Shown here: piece by piece, positions 8,229 through 16,544 of the stretch | Layout: each line of letters opens with the position of its first letter | Position numbering within the stretch: the stretch's first letter is position 1 | Assembly (NCBI GenBank): GCA_902775895.1 | Contig: CACYNO010000001.1 | Coordinates: 434,001 to 498,000, forward strand | Source: an uncultured Lachnospiraceae bacterium | Lineage (GTDB): Bacteria; Bacillota; Clostridia; Lachnospirales; Lachnospiraceae | Reading direction: 5' to 3' | Length of the DNA stretch: 64,000 bases | Position numbers and translations under genes: made by a program | Notes under the pieces: generated by a model | Told to the model about the DNA's origin: nothing | Databases searched by the model: none | What the model saw: only the letters and a program-made list of their open reading frames with translations

Positions 8229-9134
8229 TTATAAGATATATGGTGTAACCTGGTATACATAGTAGTTCAACCAGTTGGTATACAATGCATTTGCGTGTGA
8301 ACGCCATTGCATACGCGGTCTTTTTCTGGGGTCATTATTGGGATAGTAATGTACCGGCATACCCGGAGACAAACCTTTATCCATATCCCTTTTGTATTCG
8401 TTATCAAGGGTATATCTGTCATACTCAGGATGCCCCATCACAAATACATTTTTTCCGTTTTCAGCTGTGGCGATGTATATACCTGCCTCTTTGGAATCAG
8501 CCAGTATCTTAAAAGTGTCTCCGGCTAATATATCCTCTCTTGCCGCTTCGGAATATCTTGAATGAGGCGCATAAAAATTATCATCGAAGCCTCTTACAAG
8601 CGGATCCTTCCTGTGAATGACATGGTGCAGATACACTCCCGACAGCTTTTCTTTCAGGAACTTTTTTCTGACACCGTAATGATAATACATCCCGGCCTGG
8701 GCTGCCCAGCAAATATACAGATTACTTGTTACATGTTCCTGAGACCAGCTCATAACCTTAGTCAGTTCTTCCCAATATGTCACTTCTTCAAAGTCTATCT
8801 TCTCTAAAGGTGCTCCTGTAATGATAAGTCCGTCAAATTTCCTGTGCTTTATCTCGGAAAAAGTAACGTAAAACTTTTCAAGGTGGGAAGCTGATGTGTG
8901 TTTTGAAACATGGGTTTCCATCTGCAAAAACATCACATCGATCTGGAGAGGTGTGTTTGCCAGCGATCTTAAGATATCAAGTTCGGTGAGTTCTTTTAAG
9001 GGCATCAGATTCAGTATAAGTATCTGTAAGGGTCTGATCTCCTGCGAAAGAGCCTTTTTTTCGTCCATTACGAAAATATTTTCCGATTCTAATTGAGAAT
9101 ATGCCGGAAGATCCCTTGGTATCTTAATAGGCAT
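8229..9134 (-). CDS. metA: Homoserine O-acetyltransferase, MetA type
   Basis: This 301-residue enzyme acylates homoserine in methionine synthesis. Catalytic residues of the MetA family are in place: Cys142 (ICWAAQAG), His235 and Glu237 (GHPEYDR), with Lys47 near the active site. Residue 111 is Glu (GAPLEKIDFEE). In characterised MetA enzymes Glu111 goes with acetyl-CoA use and Gly111 with succinyl-CoA, so I predict acetyltransferase despite the common name succinyltransferase. A strong AAGGAGGG site precedes the ATG. Only 51 bases separate it from ligA, too short for a SAM riboswitch with promoter, so it is probably read from the ligA transcript. Confidence 0.93.
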   Translation of the reverse strand: MPIKIPRDLPAYSQLESENIFVMDEKKALSQEIRPLQILILNLMPLKELTELDILRSLANTPLQIDVMFLQMETHVSKHTSASHLEKFYVTFSEIKHRKFDGLIITGAPLEKIDFEEVTYWEELTKVMSWSQEHVTSNLYICWAAQAGMYYHYGVRKKFLKEKLSGVYLHHVIHRKDPLVRGFDDNFYAPHSRYSEAAREDILAGDTFKILADSKEAGIYIATAENGKNVFVMGHPEYDRYTLDNEYKRDMDKGLSPGMPVHYYPNNDPRKRPRMQWRSHANALYTNWLNYYVYQVTPYIL

Positions 9135-9185
9135 CTTTATCCCTCCTTTCGATGATGTTCCTTTAAACAGGTGTTGATCCTAATT

Positions 9186-11150
9186 CTACATCATATTTTT
9201 TTGTTTTACAAGAATGATAAATTCTTCTTCAGAGATCACAGGAACCCCTAAAGACGCAGCTTTTCTGGACTTTTCACTGCCGGATGAGCTGTCATTACTT
9301 ATAAGATAATCGGTGTTTGAAGACACGGAAGTTGCTGTACTTCCACCCAGAGACTCAATGTATTCTTTCAGCTTGCTCCTGTTTTCAAACTTTTCCAAAG
9401 AACCGGTGATAACAAACTTCAGTCCTTTAAGTGTATCAGACTCATTATCATTTGCCGTTTCCAAGACCACCTCTCTGATGATCCCTTTAAATTCATCGAT
9501 ATTTTTCTCGTTTTCAAAATGATCAACAAATGCATCCGCCAGAACCTCTCCCACTCCGTCAATCTCTAACAGCTCATTTTTAGTGGCATTTATGCACTTG
9601 TCAGAGTCATCAAACACCTTTGTGATGGCTTTTGCATTAGCAAGACCGATACCGGGTATCCCGAGACCATATATGATACGATATAGTTGAGTGTTCCTTG
9701 ATGTATCAACAGCTTTGATAAGCTTCTGATAAGATTTATCTCCAAATCCTTCCATCACGACAATCTGATTTTTATGTTTTGATAAATGAAAGATATCAGG
9801 CAGCTTTTTCAAAAATCTTTCCTGAATAAATTTTTGAATAGTGGCTTCAGAAAGGCCCTCAATATTCATCGCATCTCTTGAAGCAAAATGCACAAACTTC
9901 TTAATATGCTTTGCCGGACACTCTGTATTGATACAATAAAGTGTCTCTGTGTCCACTTCTTTTTTTATCATGGTCTCACCACCGCAGACCGGACAGGCAG
10001 AAGGAAAATCCACGCTTTCAGAACCCGTAAGATTCCTTGCGATCTGGGGGATTATCATATTCGCCTTAAATACTTCTATCCGGTCGCCGATACCAAGTTT
10101 CAGATCCCTGATATAACTCAAATTATGAAGAGAAGCTCTTGAAACACTTGTACCCTCAAGCTCAACAGGGTCAAATACGGCTATGGGATTTATCAGGCCT
10201 GTCCTTGACGCGCTCCATTCTATCCTTCTTAGTACAGTTTCCTGTGTCTCGTCTTTCCATTTAAACGCGATTGCATTCCGGGGAAACTTAACCGTACTGC
10301 CGAGGCTCTCACCGAACTCAACGTCGTCATATAAAAGCACAAGACCATCAGTAGGTATGTCGTTATCCGGTATCATCTTTTCAAGTTTTCTGACTTCAGT
10401 ATCTATGTCATCTGCGCTTACCGCATAATGATCTACTACATCAAACCCCTGGCTTTTAAGCCATTCAAACTGATACTCTCTGGAATTTTTAAAATCGACA
10501 CCGTCTGCTTCAACAAGCCCGAATGCAAAAAATCTCACATTACGTTCTTTTGTTATCCTGCTGTCTAACTGACGCACGGAACCGGAACACAAGTTTCTGG
10601 GATTCTTATATTTCGCATCTGTTTCAGGCAACTCTTCGTTAACTTTTTTAAAATCCGAATACAGGATAACAGCTTCTCCTCTTACGGTAAGCGTTCCCTT
10701 ATATTTTATGGAAAGCGGGATATTTTTAAATACTCTTGCATTGGCTGTTATTATCTCCCCTGTCTCACCGTTCCCCCGGGTAACACCCTTTACCAGACTT
10801 CCGCCTTCATATGTCAGTACAACCGTTAGTCCGTCCATTTTCCAGGACAGGAGTCCTTTGTGTTCGCCTAAAAAGCTTTTAAGTTCATCTGTACTTTTTG
10901 TCTTGGAGAGACTAAGCATAGGCTTTGCATGACGCTCTTTTGGAATTTCACCGGCAACCTCGTATCCGACTTTTAATGTAGGGCTGTCCGACATCTGTAT
11001 GCCGGTCTTTTTTTCCAATTCCTCCAATTCATCATATAACGCGTCATATTCAAAATTGGACATTATCTCCCGGCCGTCAACATAATAGGCCTTTGCCGCA
11101 CGATCCAGTATATCGATCAGTTCGCGCATTCTTTTAGCGTCGTCCACCAT
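9186..11150 (-). CDS. ligA: NAD-dependent DNA ligase LigA
   Basis: LigA seals nicks in replication and repair using NAD. The adenylation lysine lies in K104-M-D-G, the bacterial KxDG motif. It is followed by the OB fold, a four-cysteine zinc finger (CPVCGG and CINTEC), helix-hairpin-helix repeats (GIPGIGLANAKAI, IDGVGEVLADAF) and a C-terminal BRCT domain (LKGLKFVITGSLEKF). At 654 residues it is of typical length and complete. The ATG overlaps the end of the upstream pseudouridine synthase gene by 17 bases and has GGAGGAG upstream, indicating translational coupling. Confidence 0.97.
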   Translation of the reverse strand: MVDDAKRMRELIDILDRAAKAYYVDGREIMSNFEYDALYDELEELEKKTGIQMSDSPTLKVGYEVAGEIPKERHAKPMLSLSKTKSTDELKSFLGEHKGLLSWKMDGLTVVLTYEGGSLVKGVTRGNGETGEIITANARVFKNIPLSIKYKGTLTVRGEAVILYSDFKKVNEELPETDAKYKNPRNLCSGSVRQLDSRITKERNVRFFAFGLVEADGVDFKNSREYQFEWLKSQGFDVVDHYAVSADDIDTEVRKLEKMIPDNDIPTDGLVLLYDDVEFGESLGSTVKFPRNAIAFKWKDETQETVLRRIEWSASRTGLINPIAVFDPVELEGTSVSRASLHNLSYIRDLKLGIGDRIEVFKANMIIPQIARNLTGSESVDFPSACPVCGGETMIKKEVDTETLYCINTECPAKHIKKFVHFASRDAMNIEGLSEATIQKFIQERFLKKLPDIFHLSKHKNQIVVMEGFGDKSYQKLIKAVDTSRNTQLYRIIYGLGIPGIGLANAKAITKVFDDSDKCINATKNELLEIDGVGEVLADAFVDHFENEKNIDEFKGIIREVVLETANDNESDTLKGLKFVITGSLEKFENRSKLKEYIESLGGSTATSVSSNTDYLISNDSSSGSEKSRKAASLGVPVISEEEFIILVKQKNMM

Positions 11151-11883
11151 TTATCTCCTCCGGTTTTAACCCCTTTATAAGTGTTTCATACTCCTGCCTT
11201 GTAAGTTCTCTGTATTTACCTGCCGGCAGATCTCCAAGAAGTATATTCATTATACGTATTCTTTTTAACTTTTTGACCTTATATCCGCAGGACTCACACA
11301 TTCTTCTGATCTGCCGGTTCATTCCCTGCACTAAAGTTATGGAAAAAACATTTGTTGTTGCACAGTCTTTTTTATGAATGGGAACCACTTTACATTTAGC
11401 TGTTTTTTTATTCAAATCTTTTAAAAAAATCCCTCCGGAAAGCCGTCGGACGAGATTTTTTGTAACAGGCTTATCAGTCTCCACTATATACTCTTTTTCG
11501 TGCAGACCGTCAGCCTTAAGCATCCTGTAAGTGATATCTCCGTTATTTGTAAGGAGCAACAGTCCCTCTGAATCTTTATCCAGTCTGCCTATCGGATATA
11601 TTCTTTCTTTTAGTCCCAGGTAATCTTTAAGATTATTACTTCCCTGCTTATCAGTCATTGTACAGACAATACCCGCAGGCTTATGAAAGGCCAAAAGGAT
11701 ATCTTTTTTATTAATTTTGACCGGTTTACCGTCAACGCAAACATCACCTGATCTGTCAGTTTTGTCGCCGAGACAGGCAGTTTTACCGTTTATCGTCACT
11801 CTTCCGGCTTTAATAAGATCATCCGCAGCCCTTCTTGAGCAAAAACCGGCGTCGCTAAGAAACCTGTTTATCCTAATCTCCAA
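11134..11883 (-). CDS. 23S rRNA pseudouridine synthase, RluF-like
   Basis: A 249-residue RsuA-family pseudouridine synthase. It has an N-terminal S4 RNA-binding domain (RINRFLSDAGFCSRRAADDLI) and the catalytic loop GRLDKDSEGLLLL with catalytic Asp102. The C-terminal segment NRQIRRMCESCGYKVKKLKR with RIMN afterwards resembles RluF, which modifies 23S rRNA, more than RsuA or RluB; the exact target uridine is not certain. The start appears to be TTG at 11883 with AAAGGAG seven bases upstream. It is the first gene of the rluF-ligA-metA run. Confidence 0.85.
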   Translation of the reverse strand: MEIRINRFLSDAGFCSRRAADDLIKAGRVTINGKTACLGDKTDRSGDVCVDGKPVKINKKDILLAFHKPAGIVCTMTDKQGSNNLKDYLGLKERIYPIGRLDKDSEGLLLLTNNGDITYRMLKADGLHEKEYIVETDKPVTKNLVRRLSGGIFLKDLNKKTAKCKVVPIHKKDCATTNVFSITLVQGMNRQIRRMCESCGYKVKKLKRIRIMNILLGDLPAGKYRELTRQEYETLIKGLKPEEINGGRR

Positions 11884-11922
11884 AAAGATGCTCCTTTCAT
11901 CCCGGTACAGGTAATTATCATC

Positions 11923-11951
11923 TTGATTAAAATCCTGATTTAATGTAACAT
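11923..11951 (+). promoter_or_regulatory. Candidate promoter for tRNA-Arg
   Basis: TTGATT at 11923-11928 and TAACAT at 11946-11951 are 17 bases apart, ending 16 bases before the mature tRNA. Both boxes are only fair matches, so this is a weak call based mainly on position. Confidence 0.4.
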
Positions 11952-11967
11952 CGTGCTTGTATCATCC

Positions 11968-12040
11968 GTGTATGTAGCTCAGTGGACAGAGCGTTCGCCT
12001 CCGGAGCGAAAGGTCGCAGGTTCGACTCCTGTCATACACA
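11968..12040 (+). tRNA. tRNA-Arg, anticodon CCG
   Basis: A full 73-base cloverleaf. The acceptor stem pairs GTGTATG (11968-11974) with CATACAC (12033-12039), the D stem GCTC/GAGC, the anticodon stem TTCGC/GCGAA around loop CTCCGGA (anticodon CCG) and the T stem GCAGG/CCTGT. The discriminator is A at 12040 and CCA is not encoded. A run of seven T follows at once and overlaps the stop codon of the convergent cdaR gene. Confidence 0.96.
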
Positions 12041-12045
12041 TTTTT

Positions 12046-13011
12046 TTATTTGGTCTTTACGATCTTTACCGTTGCCTGTACCGAATTATCCGACACAACA
12101 TTTACACCATCAGGTGCATAATCAGACAACCATATCCTGTATGTCTTATCTGAAGCAATCCCTTCTATATCCAATGCAGATGACGGTATCTCAAATTCAT
12201 TGATGCCGTCAAGTATTGTCTCACTTCCGCTCAGAGTAATTTCTTTTGAACTGAGTTCAACATCTTTTACTTCATAACCTTTTTCAGGATTTCCCTGCGT
12301 TTTACATACTATAGGTACTTTTTTTGAGGTTATGAGTTTGCCGGTCACCCGGACTGTCTGTCTTGACATCTGCACAAGATCATCCTTAATAACCTTTCCT
12401 TCACTATCAGTCATCTCAAGCGGGACATCCTCGGATATCTCATCCGTTTTATCCTGTATATCGATAACTGCCTTTACGCCCGTAATTTTTTTCATATCCT
12501 CTGACGGTCCGGCAATACGCACGGAAAAAGGACTTGCAGTAAGTTCCGCAAGCTTCTCATCGCTTTCAAGCGTACCTTTCACCTGAACATCAACCTTGTA
12601 GTCCGTCTGCGTCCTGTTCCCGATATTTAGCTTAACCGATGATGTCTTAGGTGTAACATTTATATTTTTCAGATCTTTGCCGTCTTTTTTTACGGTCACT
12701 GAAATATCGGCATAATCCGAAAACTCTGACATCTCAGCAAGGTCAACAACAGCCGATATATCAGATGCCCTGAGTGTCGTTATCTCACTTTTCGGACCTG
12801 ACAGATCTACACTTATCTTACTTCCGTCAACAACCTCATATGTATAACCTTTTTCAGCAAGAGCACTTTCGTTTTCAAAATTCACGTTCACGCCGCTGAT
12901 GGTAATGTTTGTGGTCGGATCGGAAACATTTACCAGAATAAGCCATGCGATAATTGCCAGGATCGCCGATATTATCTTTATAAATATATTGTTAAAAATT
13001 CTTTTACTCAT
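12046..13011 (-). CDS. cdaR: YbbR-domain protein CdaR, regulator of diadenylate cyclase
   Basis: CdaR is a membrane-anchored protein that modulates CdaA. This 321-residue product has one N-terminal membrane segment (about 10-28, IIKIISAILAIIAWLILVNV is the core region) followed by several extracytoplasmic YbbR repeats rich in beta strands (SKISVDLSGPKSEI, KLAELTASPFSVRIAG and similar). Its ATG overlaps the cdaA stop by eight bases, the usual cdaA-cdaR coupling. No terminator is visible before the convergent tRNA-Arg gene, so transcripts may run antisense into that tRNA. Confidence 0.92.
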   Translation of the reverse strand: MSKRIFNNIFIKIISAILAIIAWLILVNVSDPTTNITISGVNVNFENESALAEKGYTYEVVDGSKISVDLSGPKSEITTLRASDISAVVDLAEMSEFSDYADISVTVKKDGKDLKNINVTPKTSSVKLNIGNRTQTDYKVDVQVKGTLESDEKLAELTASPFSVRIAGPSEDMKKITGVKAVIDIQDKTDEISEDVPLEMTDSEGKVIKDDLVQMSRQTVRVTGKLITSKKVPIVCKTQGNPEKGYEVKDVELSSKEITLSGSETILDGINEFEIPSSALDIEGIASDKTYRIWLSDYAPDGVNVVSDNSVQATVKIVKTK

Positions 13012-13867
13012 CTGTGTCCTTTACAGTAACTTTTGTGTTTCTGTATGCAATCGGATTAAGTCCTCGCGAGTGTGTTCGTATGAACTCAAGCCTTGTCATC
13101 AGAGTGCTTCTGTCAAGATTTCTTTCAAGCTGACCATTTGAGGTAATAGCAATATTTCCGCTTTCTTCGGAAACAATGATCACAAGACTGTCATTTTCTT
13201 CACTCAGACCCAGTGCCGCGCGGTGTCTTGTTCCGAGCTCTTTACTTAAGTTTTCATTGGAAGAAAGAGGCAGGTAGCACGTAGCAGCCATCACACGGTC
13301 TCCTCTTACGATGACCGCTCCGTCATGAAGGGGCGTGTTTTTTTCAAAGATATTAAGAAGAAGCTGGCTTGTCACTATGGCCTCCACATTGATCCCGGTC
13401 TTGATATAATCATCCAGTTTGATGTTTTGCTCTATGACGATAAGAGCACCCGTCTTTGCTTTGCTCATGTCACAAACGGCATCCACTATCTCATTTGCGG
13501 TTTTTTTGCTGAAACGTTCATATCCTCCGGATCCGCTTTTTACACCTGAAAACAATCGTCTGTTACCAAGTCTCTCAAGCGCCTGACGAAGTTCGGGCTG
13601 AAACAATATAACCAATGCTATAATCGCTGCACCAAGAACATGCTGGGATATCCATAATATGGTCCTTAATTGCAAAATGTACGCAACAAACAAAAATACG
13701 ACAATCAAAACAATACCTCTTAAGAGGCTCCACGCTTTGGTGTTTTTAATCCACGCCATGATCTTATATATAACAAAAGCAAGAATAATTATCTCAATGA
13801 TATCATTCCATGCTATGTTGGGAAGATAAAGCTTGGATAAATAGTTTTGAATTATCGTATCAAACAA
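13004..13867 (-). CDS. cdaA: Diadenylate cyclase CdaA (c-di-AMP synthase)
   Basis: CdaA makes cyclic di-AMP from two ATP at the membrane; c-di-AMP controls potassium and osmolyte uptake and wall homeostasis in Firmicutes. The 287-residue protein has three N-terminal membrane helices (about 22-92) and a DAC domain with the signature DGA at 182-184 and RHR at 214-216. The start is TTG at 13867 with AAGGAG upstream. It overlaps cdaR and follows two unknown membrane-protein genes closely. The glmM gene often found nearby in Bacillus is not in this window. Confidence 0.96.
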   Translation of the reverse strand: MFDTIIQNYLSKLYLPNIAWNDIIEIIILAFVIYKIMAWIKNTKAWSLLRGIVLIVVFLFVAYILQLRTILWISQHVLGAAIIALVILFQPELRQALERLGNRRLFSGVKSGSGGYERFSKKTANEIVDAVCDMSKAKTGALIVIEQNIKLDDYIKTGINVEAIVTSQLLLNIFEKNTPLHDGAVIVRGDRVMAATCYLPLSSNENLSKELGTRHRAALGLSEENDSLVIIVSEESGNIAITSNGQLERNLDRSTLMTRLEFIRTHSRGLNPIAYRNTKVTVKDTDE

Positions 13868-13872
13868 TTTTG

Positions 13873-14883
13873 TTACTCCTTATCATCGGAATACATATCT
13901 TCATTTCCCGTATCAGGTTCAGCATCCGGTTCTTTGGTGTCTGGCTTTCCTTTTACGCTTTTTACATTTATATGCTTAACTTTTATATCAGATACAGAGA
14001 TCGTACGTTTCGGTACAGCCTTCACATAATAATAGTACTCTTCATCATCAAATTGAAAATGTTCTGTCTTTGTATAGTTAACGCCGAAAAACAGATAATT
14101 ACATATGATAGCAAGAGCGATCTCCACAACTGTCTGCACAACGATGGCACCAAGGGACAGATCCGCTTTCAGCCAGATATCCGTCAGCACAAGAAGGATA
14201 AACTGACATATAACACCCGTAATGATAGCATAAAACCCGGCATATCTGGCCGGCAGTCTCCTTATTATATTGGACAGAAGAAATGTTATCGTAAATGTTA
14301 TCAGGACGGCGAACATTTCACGGTTACCAAGTATACTTCCTGATATAAAAGAAAGGGAATGTGCCGTATCCGTTACTGCCTGACGGGTAAGCATGGCGCT
14401 ATATGACCCGATGGTATGCAATATAAAGTATATGATAACTGCAAAATCAAAAGCAAAAATGAAACTTACAGGACATATCAACGCCACAACAACAGGCAAC
14501 AGATATGGTATATGAATACAAAAACAAAAAACGGTTATCAGAAAAAGATAAACAGCCGTAGGACAAAACCTGAAGAAGATCAGATACATTATCCCTATAA
14601 CTATCACAACAACCATTCCTAAAGGAAATGACATAACAAAAAGATGTACAAGTAAAAATCCGCTTAGAACTATGATAGTAACAAAGCCCGGAGTCAGGGC
14701 GCATAACACGGCCGCAGGAATGATAATAAGAGGGTTCTTTAATATCTCAAAAAATCCTACTTCGTTCGTAAGAAGAAAAAGCGCCGTCAATGCTGCCGCA
14801 AATTTTGCAGCCATCAATATCCATTTTTCGTGTTTTTCGTAGAAACGGAGCCAACGCTCTCTTAACTCTAATAAAAATGTCAT
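13873..14883 (-). CDS. Polytopic membrane protein of unknown function in the cdaA operon
   Basis: I do not recognise a family in this 336-residue protein. It has a short charged N-terminus, about ten hydrophobic segments between residues 22 and 265, and a hydrophilic acidic tail (about 266-336, ending EPDTGNEDMYSDDKE) that is probably cytoplasmic. It starts with an ATGA overlap with the upstream small membrane protein and ends five bases before the cdaA start. This tight packing suggests one transcript and coupled translation with cdaA-cdaR. A role linked to c-di-AMP signalling or envelope homeostasis is inference from context only. Confidence 0.7.
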   Translation of the reverse strand: MTFLLELRERWLRFYEKHEKWILMAAKFAAALTALFLLTNEVGFFEILKNPLIIIPAAVLCALTPGFVTIIVLSGFLLVHLFVMSFPLGMVVVIVIGIMYLIFFRFCPTAVYLFLITVFCFCIHIPYLLPVVVALICPVSFIFAFDFAVIIYFILHTIGSYSAMLTRQAVTDTAHSLSFISGSILGNREMFAVLITFTITFLLSNIIRRLPARYAGFYAIITGVICQFILLVLTDIWLKADLSLGAIVVQTVVEIALAIICNYLFFGVNYTKTEHFQFDDEEYYYYVKAVPKRTISVSDIKVKHINVKSVKGKPDTKEPDAEPDTGNEDMYSDDKE

Positions 14884-15284
14884 TGATTTCTCCGATTGTA
14901 ATAATCATTATAAGTGCTCTTACGACGCAGATATTCCTCCAGCTTACTTTCAATCTTATTATATTTATAATAATAAAAAGCAAAAGCAATAACTATAAAG
15001 CATCCCTCAAATATCACATATGGAATCCAAACAAAAGGATAAGTAAATGCTTCAAAATTACCGTTTAAAAATTTTGTAATATTTTCATTAAAGGTACCGT
15101 TTACAAAGATCACAAGCAGTACTGCCGCAAAAAAAGCAACCGTAGTAGTGATAACAGTCCAAAAGATTCCCATGACAATAAATTTGAACCTGTTCATGCT
15201 CTCCAATTCACGATCGGATCGTCGTGATTCGTGTTCAAATTTTGCAATCTTTGTAAGCATTTTCAGTTTATTTTCATCAATCAC
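14880..15284 (-). CDS. Small two-helix membrane protein of unknown function
   Basis: A 134-residue protein with a charged N-terminal helix (1-31, rich in Lys, Arg and Glu), membrane segments at about 34-62 and 84-106, and a charged coiled C-terminal tail (KIESKLEEYLRRKSTYNDYY). It starts at GTG 15284 with AAAGGTG upstream and ends in an ATGA overlap with the next membrane-protein gene. It is the first gene of the operon leading to cdaA-cdaR. I know no function; the two genes may encode partners in one complex. Confidence 0.65.
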   Translation of the reverse strand: MIDENKLKMLTKIAKFEHESRRSDRELESMNRFKFIVMGIFWTVITTTVAFFAAVLLVIFVNGTFNENITKFLNGNFEAFTYPFVWIPYVIFEGCFIVIAFAFYYYKYNKIESKLEEYLRRKSTYNDYYNRRNQ

Positions 15285-15312
15285 AAGATCACCTTTAAAT
15301 CAAATAAATACC

Positions 15313-15341
15313 TTTTTAGATAATAACATAATATCCGTCAA
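15313..15341 (-). promoter_or_regulatory. Candidate promoter of the cdaA operon
   Basis: On the minus strand TTGACG (complement of 15336-15341) and TAAAAA (complement of 15313-15318) are 17 bases apart, about 30 bases upstream of the first gene. The -10 box is imperfect. Confidence 0.5.
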
Positions 15342-15354
15342 TTTCCAAAATGCT

Positions 15355-16086
15355 TTACTCTTCGTCTTCCCAGTTATGAAAGACATTTTGCACATCGTCA
15401 TCCTCATCAAGCATATCAAGGATCTTTTCCATATTCTTTATATCCTCTTCAGATGTAAGCTTTACTGTGGTTTGAGGAATCCTGGTCACTTCTGCGCTTT
15501 CCGGCGTTATATCGTTAGATCCCAGTGCCTCGCAGACTCCGTCAAATGCATCAGGATCGGTAATTATCTCATATATTCCATCCTCTTCGCTGAAATCCTC
15601 AGCACCGGCGTCAAGCACAAGCATCATAAGGTCATCAGCATCCATTGAACATTTTTCTTTGTCGATCAAAATCTGTCCTTTAGTGTCGAACATATATGAT
15701 ACACAACCCGGCGTACCTACATTTCCATTGCCTTTTGTAAAACAAAACTTAATATTGGATGCAGCACGGTTCCTGTTATCTGTCAGAGCCTCTACGATTA
15801 TTGCAGTACCGTTGGGACCGTAGCCTTCGTAAAGAATCGTCTCAAGATCAGCTTCACTTCCGGATGCTGCTTTTTTTATGGCACGTTCGATGGTGTCTCC
15901 CGGCATATTACATGATTTTGCCTTTGCGACTACCTGCTTCAATTTGCTGTTGTTGTTCAGATCCGGACCGCCTTCCTTTACAGCGACAACGATCTCTTTT
16001 CCCAGACGCGTAAATATCTTGCCTCTTGCCGCATCATTTTTTTCCTTTTTAGCACGTATGTTTGAAAACTTTGAATGTCCTGACAT
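15355..16086 (-). CDS. YebC/PmpR-family protein
   Basis: A 243-residue protein of the YebC/PmpR/TACO1 family. It starts with the hallmark MSGHSKFSNIRAKKEKNDAA and contains the GGPDLNNNSKL and EGYGPNGTAIIVE segments, with the acidic middle and C-terminal parts usual for the family. Members have been described as DNA-binding regulators and, more recently, as ribosome-associated factors that relieve stalling at proline stretches, so both roles should be kept in mind. It follows rpsO but is separated from it by a strong terminator. Confidence 0.93.
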   Translation of the reverse strand: MSGHSKFSNIRAKKEKNDAARGKIFTRLGKEIVVAVKEGGPDLNNNSKLKQVVAKAKSCNMPGDTIERAIKKAASGSEADLETILYEGYGPNGTAIIVEALTDNRNRAASNIKFCFTKGNGNVGTPGCVSYMFDTKGQILIDKEKCSMDADDLMMLVLDAGAEDFSEEDGIYEIITDPDAFDGVCEALGSNDITPESAEVTRIPQTTVKLTSEEDIKNMEKILDMLDEDDDVQNVFHNWEDEE

Positions 16087-16103
16087 TTTAAACCTCTCTT
16101 TAT

Positions 16104-16138
16104 AAAAAAAGGAGCATTGATGGTTCTCATCATGCCCC
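16104..16138 (-). terminator. Intrinsic terminator of rpsO
   Basis: The arms at 16128-16138 and 16111-16122 form an 11-bp stem with one bulged base and a five-base loop. On the minus strand a run of seven T follows (complement of 16104-16110). It lies 18 bases after the rpsO stop. Confidence 0.9.
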
Positions 16139-16155
16139 GCATACTAAACAATAAA

Positions 16156-16422
16156 TTACTTTCTTAATCCGAGTCTGCCGATCAGAGTACGATAAGCCTC
16201 GATATCCTTATTCTTGAGATAATCAAGTAAGCCTCTTCTCTTACCAACCATCTTAAGAAGACCTCTGGTTGAATGATAGTCTTTTTTGTTGACCTTAAGA
16301 TGCTCTGTAAGCTCTTTTATCCTTTCGGTAAGAAGTGCTACCTGAACCTCCGGTGAGCCGGTGTCATTAGCATCTCTTCCGTATTCGCTGATTATCTGTT
16401 TCTTTTTTTCTGTTGAAATCAT
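16156..16422 (-). CDS. rpsO: 30S ribosomal protein S15
   Basis: S15 is a primary 16S rRNA-binding protein of the 30S platform. The 88-residue product shows the full family pattern, including [31 protein letters not shown] and [18 protein letters not shown] lies seven bases upstream of the ATG. It has its own promoter within the end of ribF, a structured leader and a terminator, so it is an independently regulated single-gene unit. Confidence 0.98.
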   Translation of the reverse strand: MISTEKKKQIISEYGRDANDTGSPEVQVALLTERIKELTEHLKVNKKDYHSTRGLLKMVGKRRGLLDYLKNKDIEAYRTLIGRLGLRK

Positions 16423-16435
16423 TTTAAAAATCCTC

Positions 16436-16509
16436 CTAATTGATAAAAAACATCCGGATGATCAAGCAGCGGTTGGAGAATCCGTCCACTGAATCATCGG
16501 TTATTACAT
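16436..16509 (-). ncRNA. Structured 5' leader of rpsO, probable S15 autoregulatory element
   Basis: Between the promoter and the ribosome binding site the transcript can fold. CCGATGATTCA near its 5' side pairs with TGATCATCCGG further on (about ten pairs with two bulges), enclosing a second GC-rich hairpin, and six T follow the 3' arm. S15 is known to repress its own mRNA through leader structures in several bacterial groups. The assignment is from position and pairing only; I did not compare it to an RNA family model. Confidence 0.5.
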
Positions 16510-16515
16510 TTGATG

Positions 16516-16544
16516 ATTATAACATGTAAATCAGGGCTTCGCAA
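16516..16544 (-). promoter_or_regulatory. Promoter of rpsO
   Basis: On the minus strand TTGCGA (complement of 16539-16544), 17 bases, then a perfect TATAAT (complement of 16516-16521). The -35 box lies inside the last codons of ribF. Confidence 0.75.

Noticed and set aside
9135..9185. SAM riboswitch before metA
   Set aside because: The gap from ligA is only 51 bases and shows no paired elements or terminator.
11953..12203. Short open frames across the tRNA-Arg gene
   Set aside because: They run through a perfect tRNA cloverleaf and into antisense cdaR.
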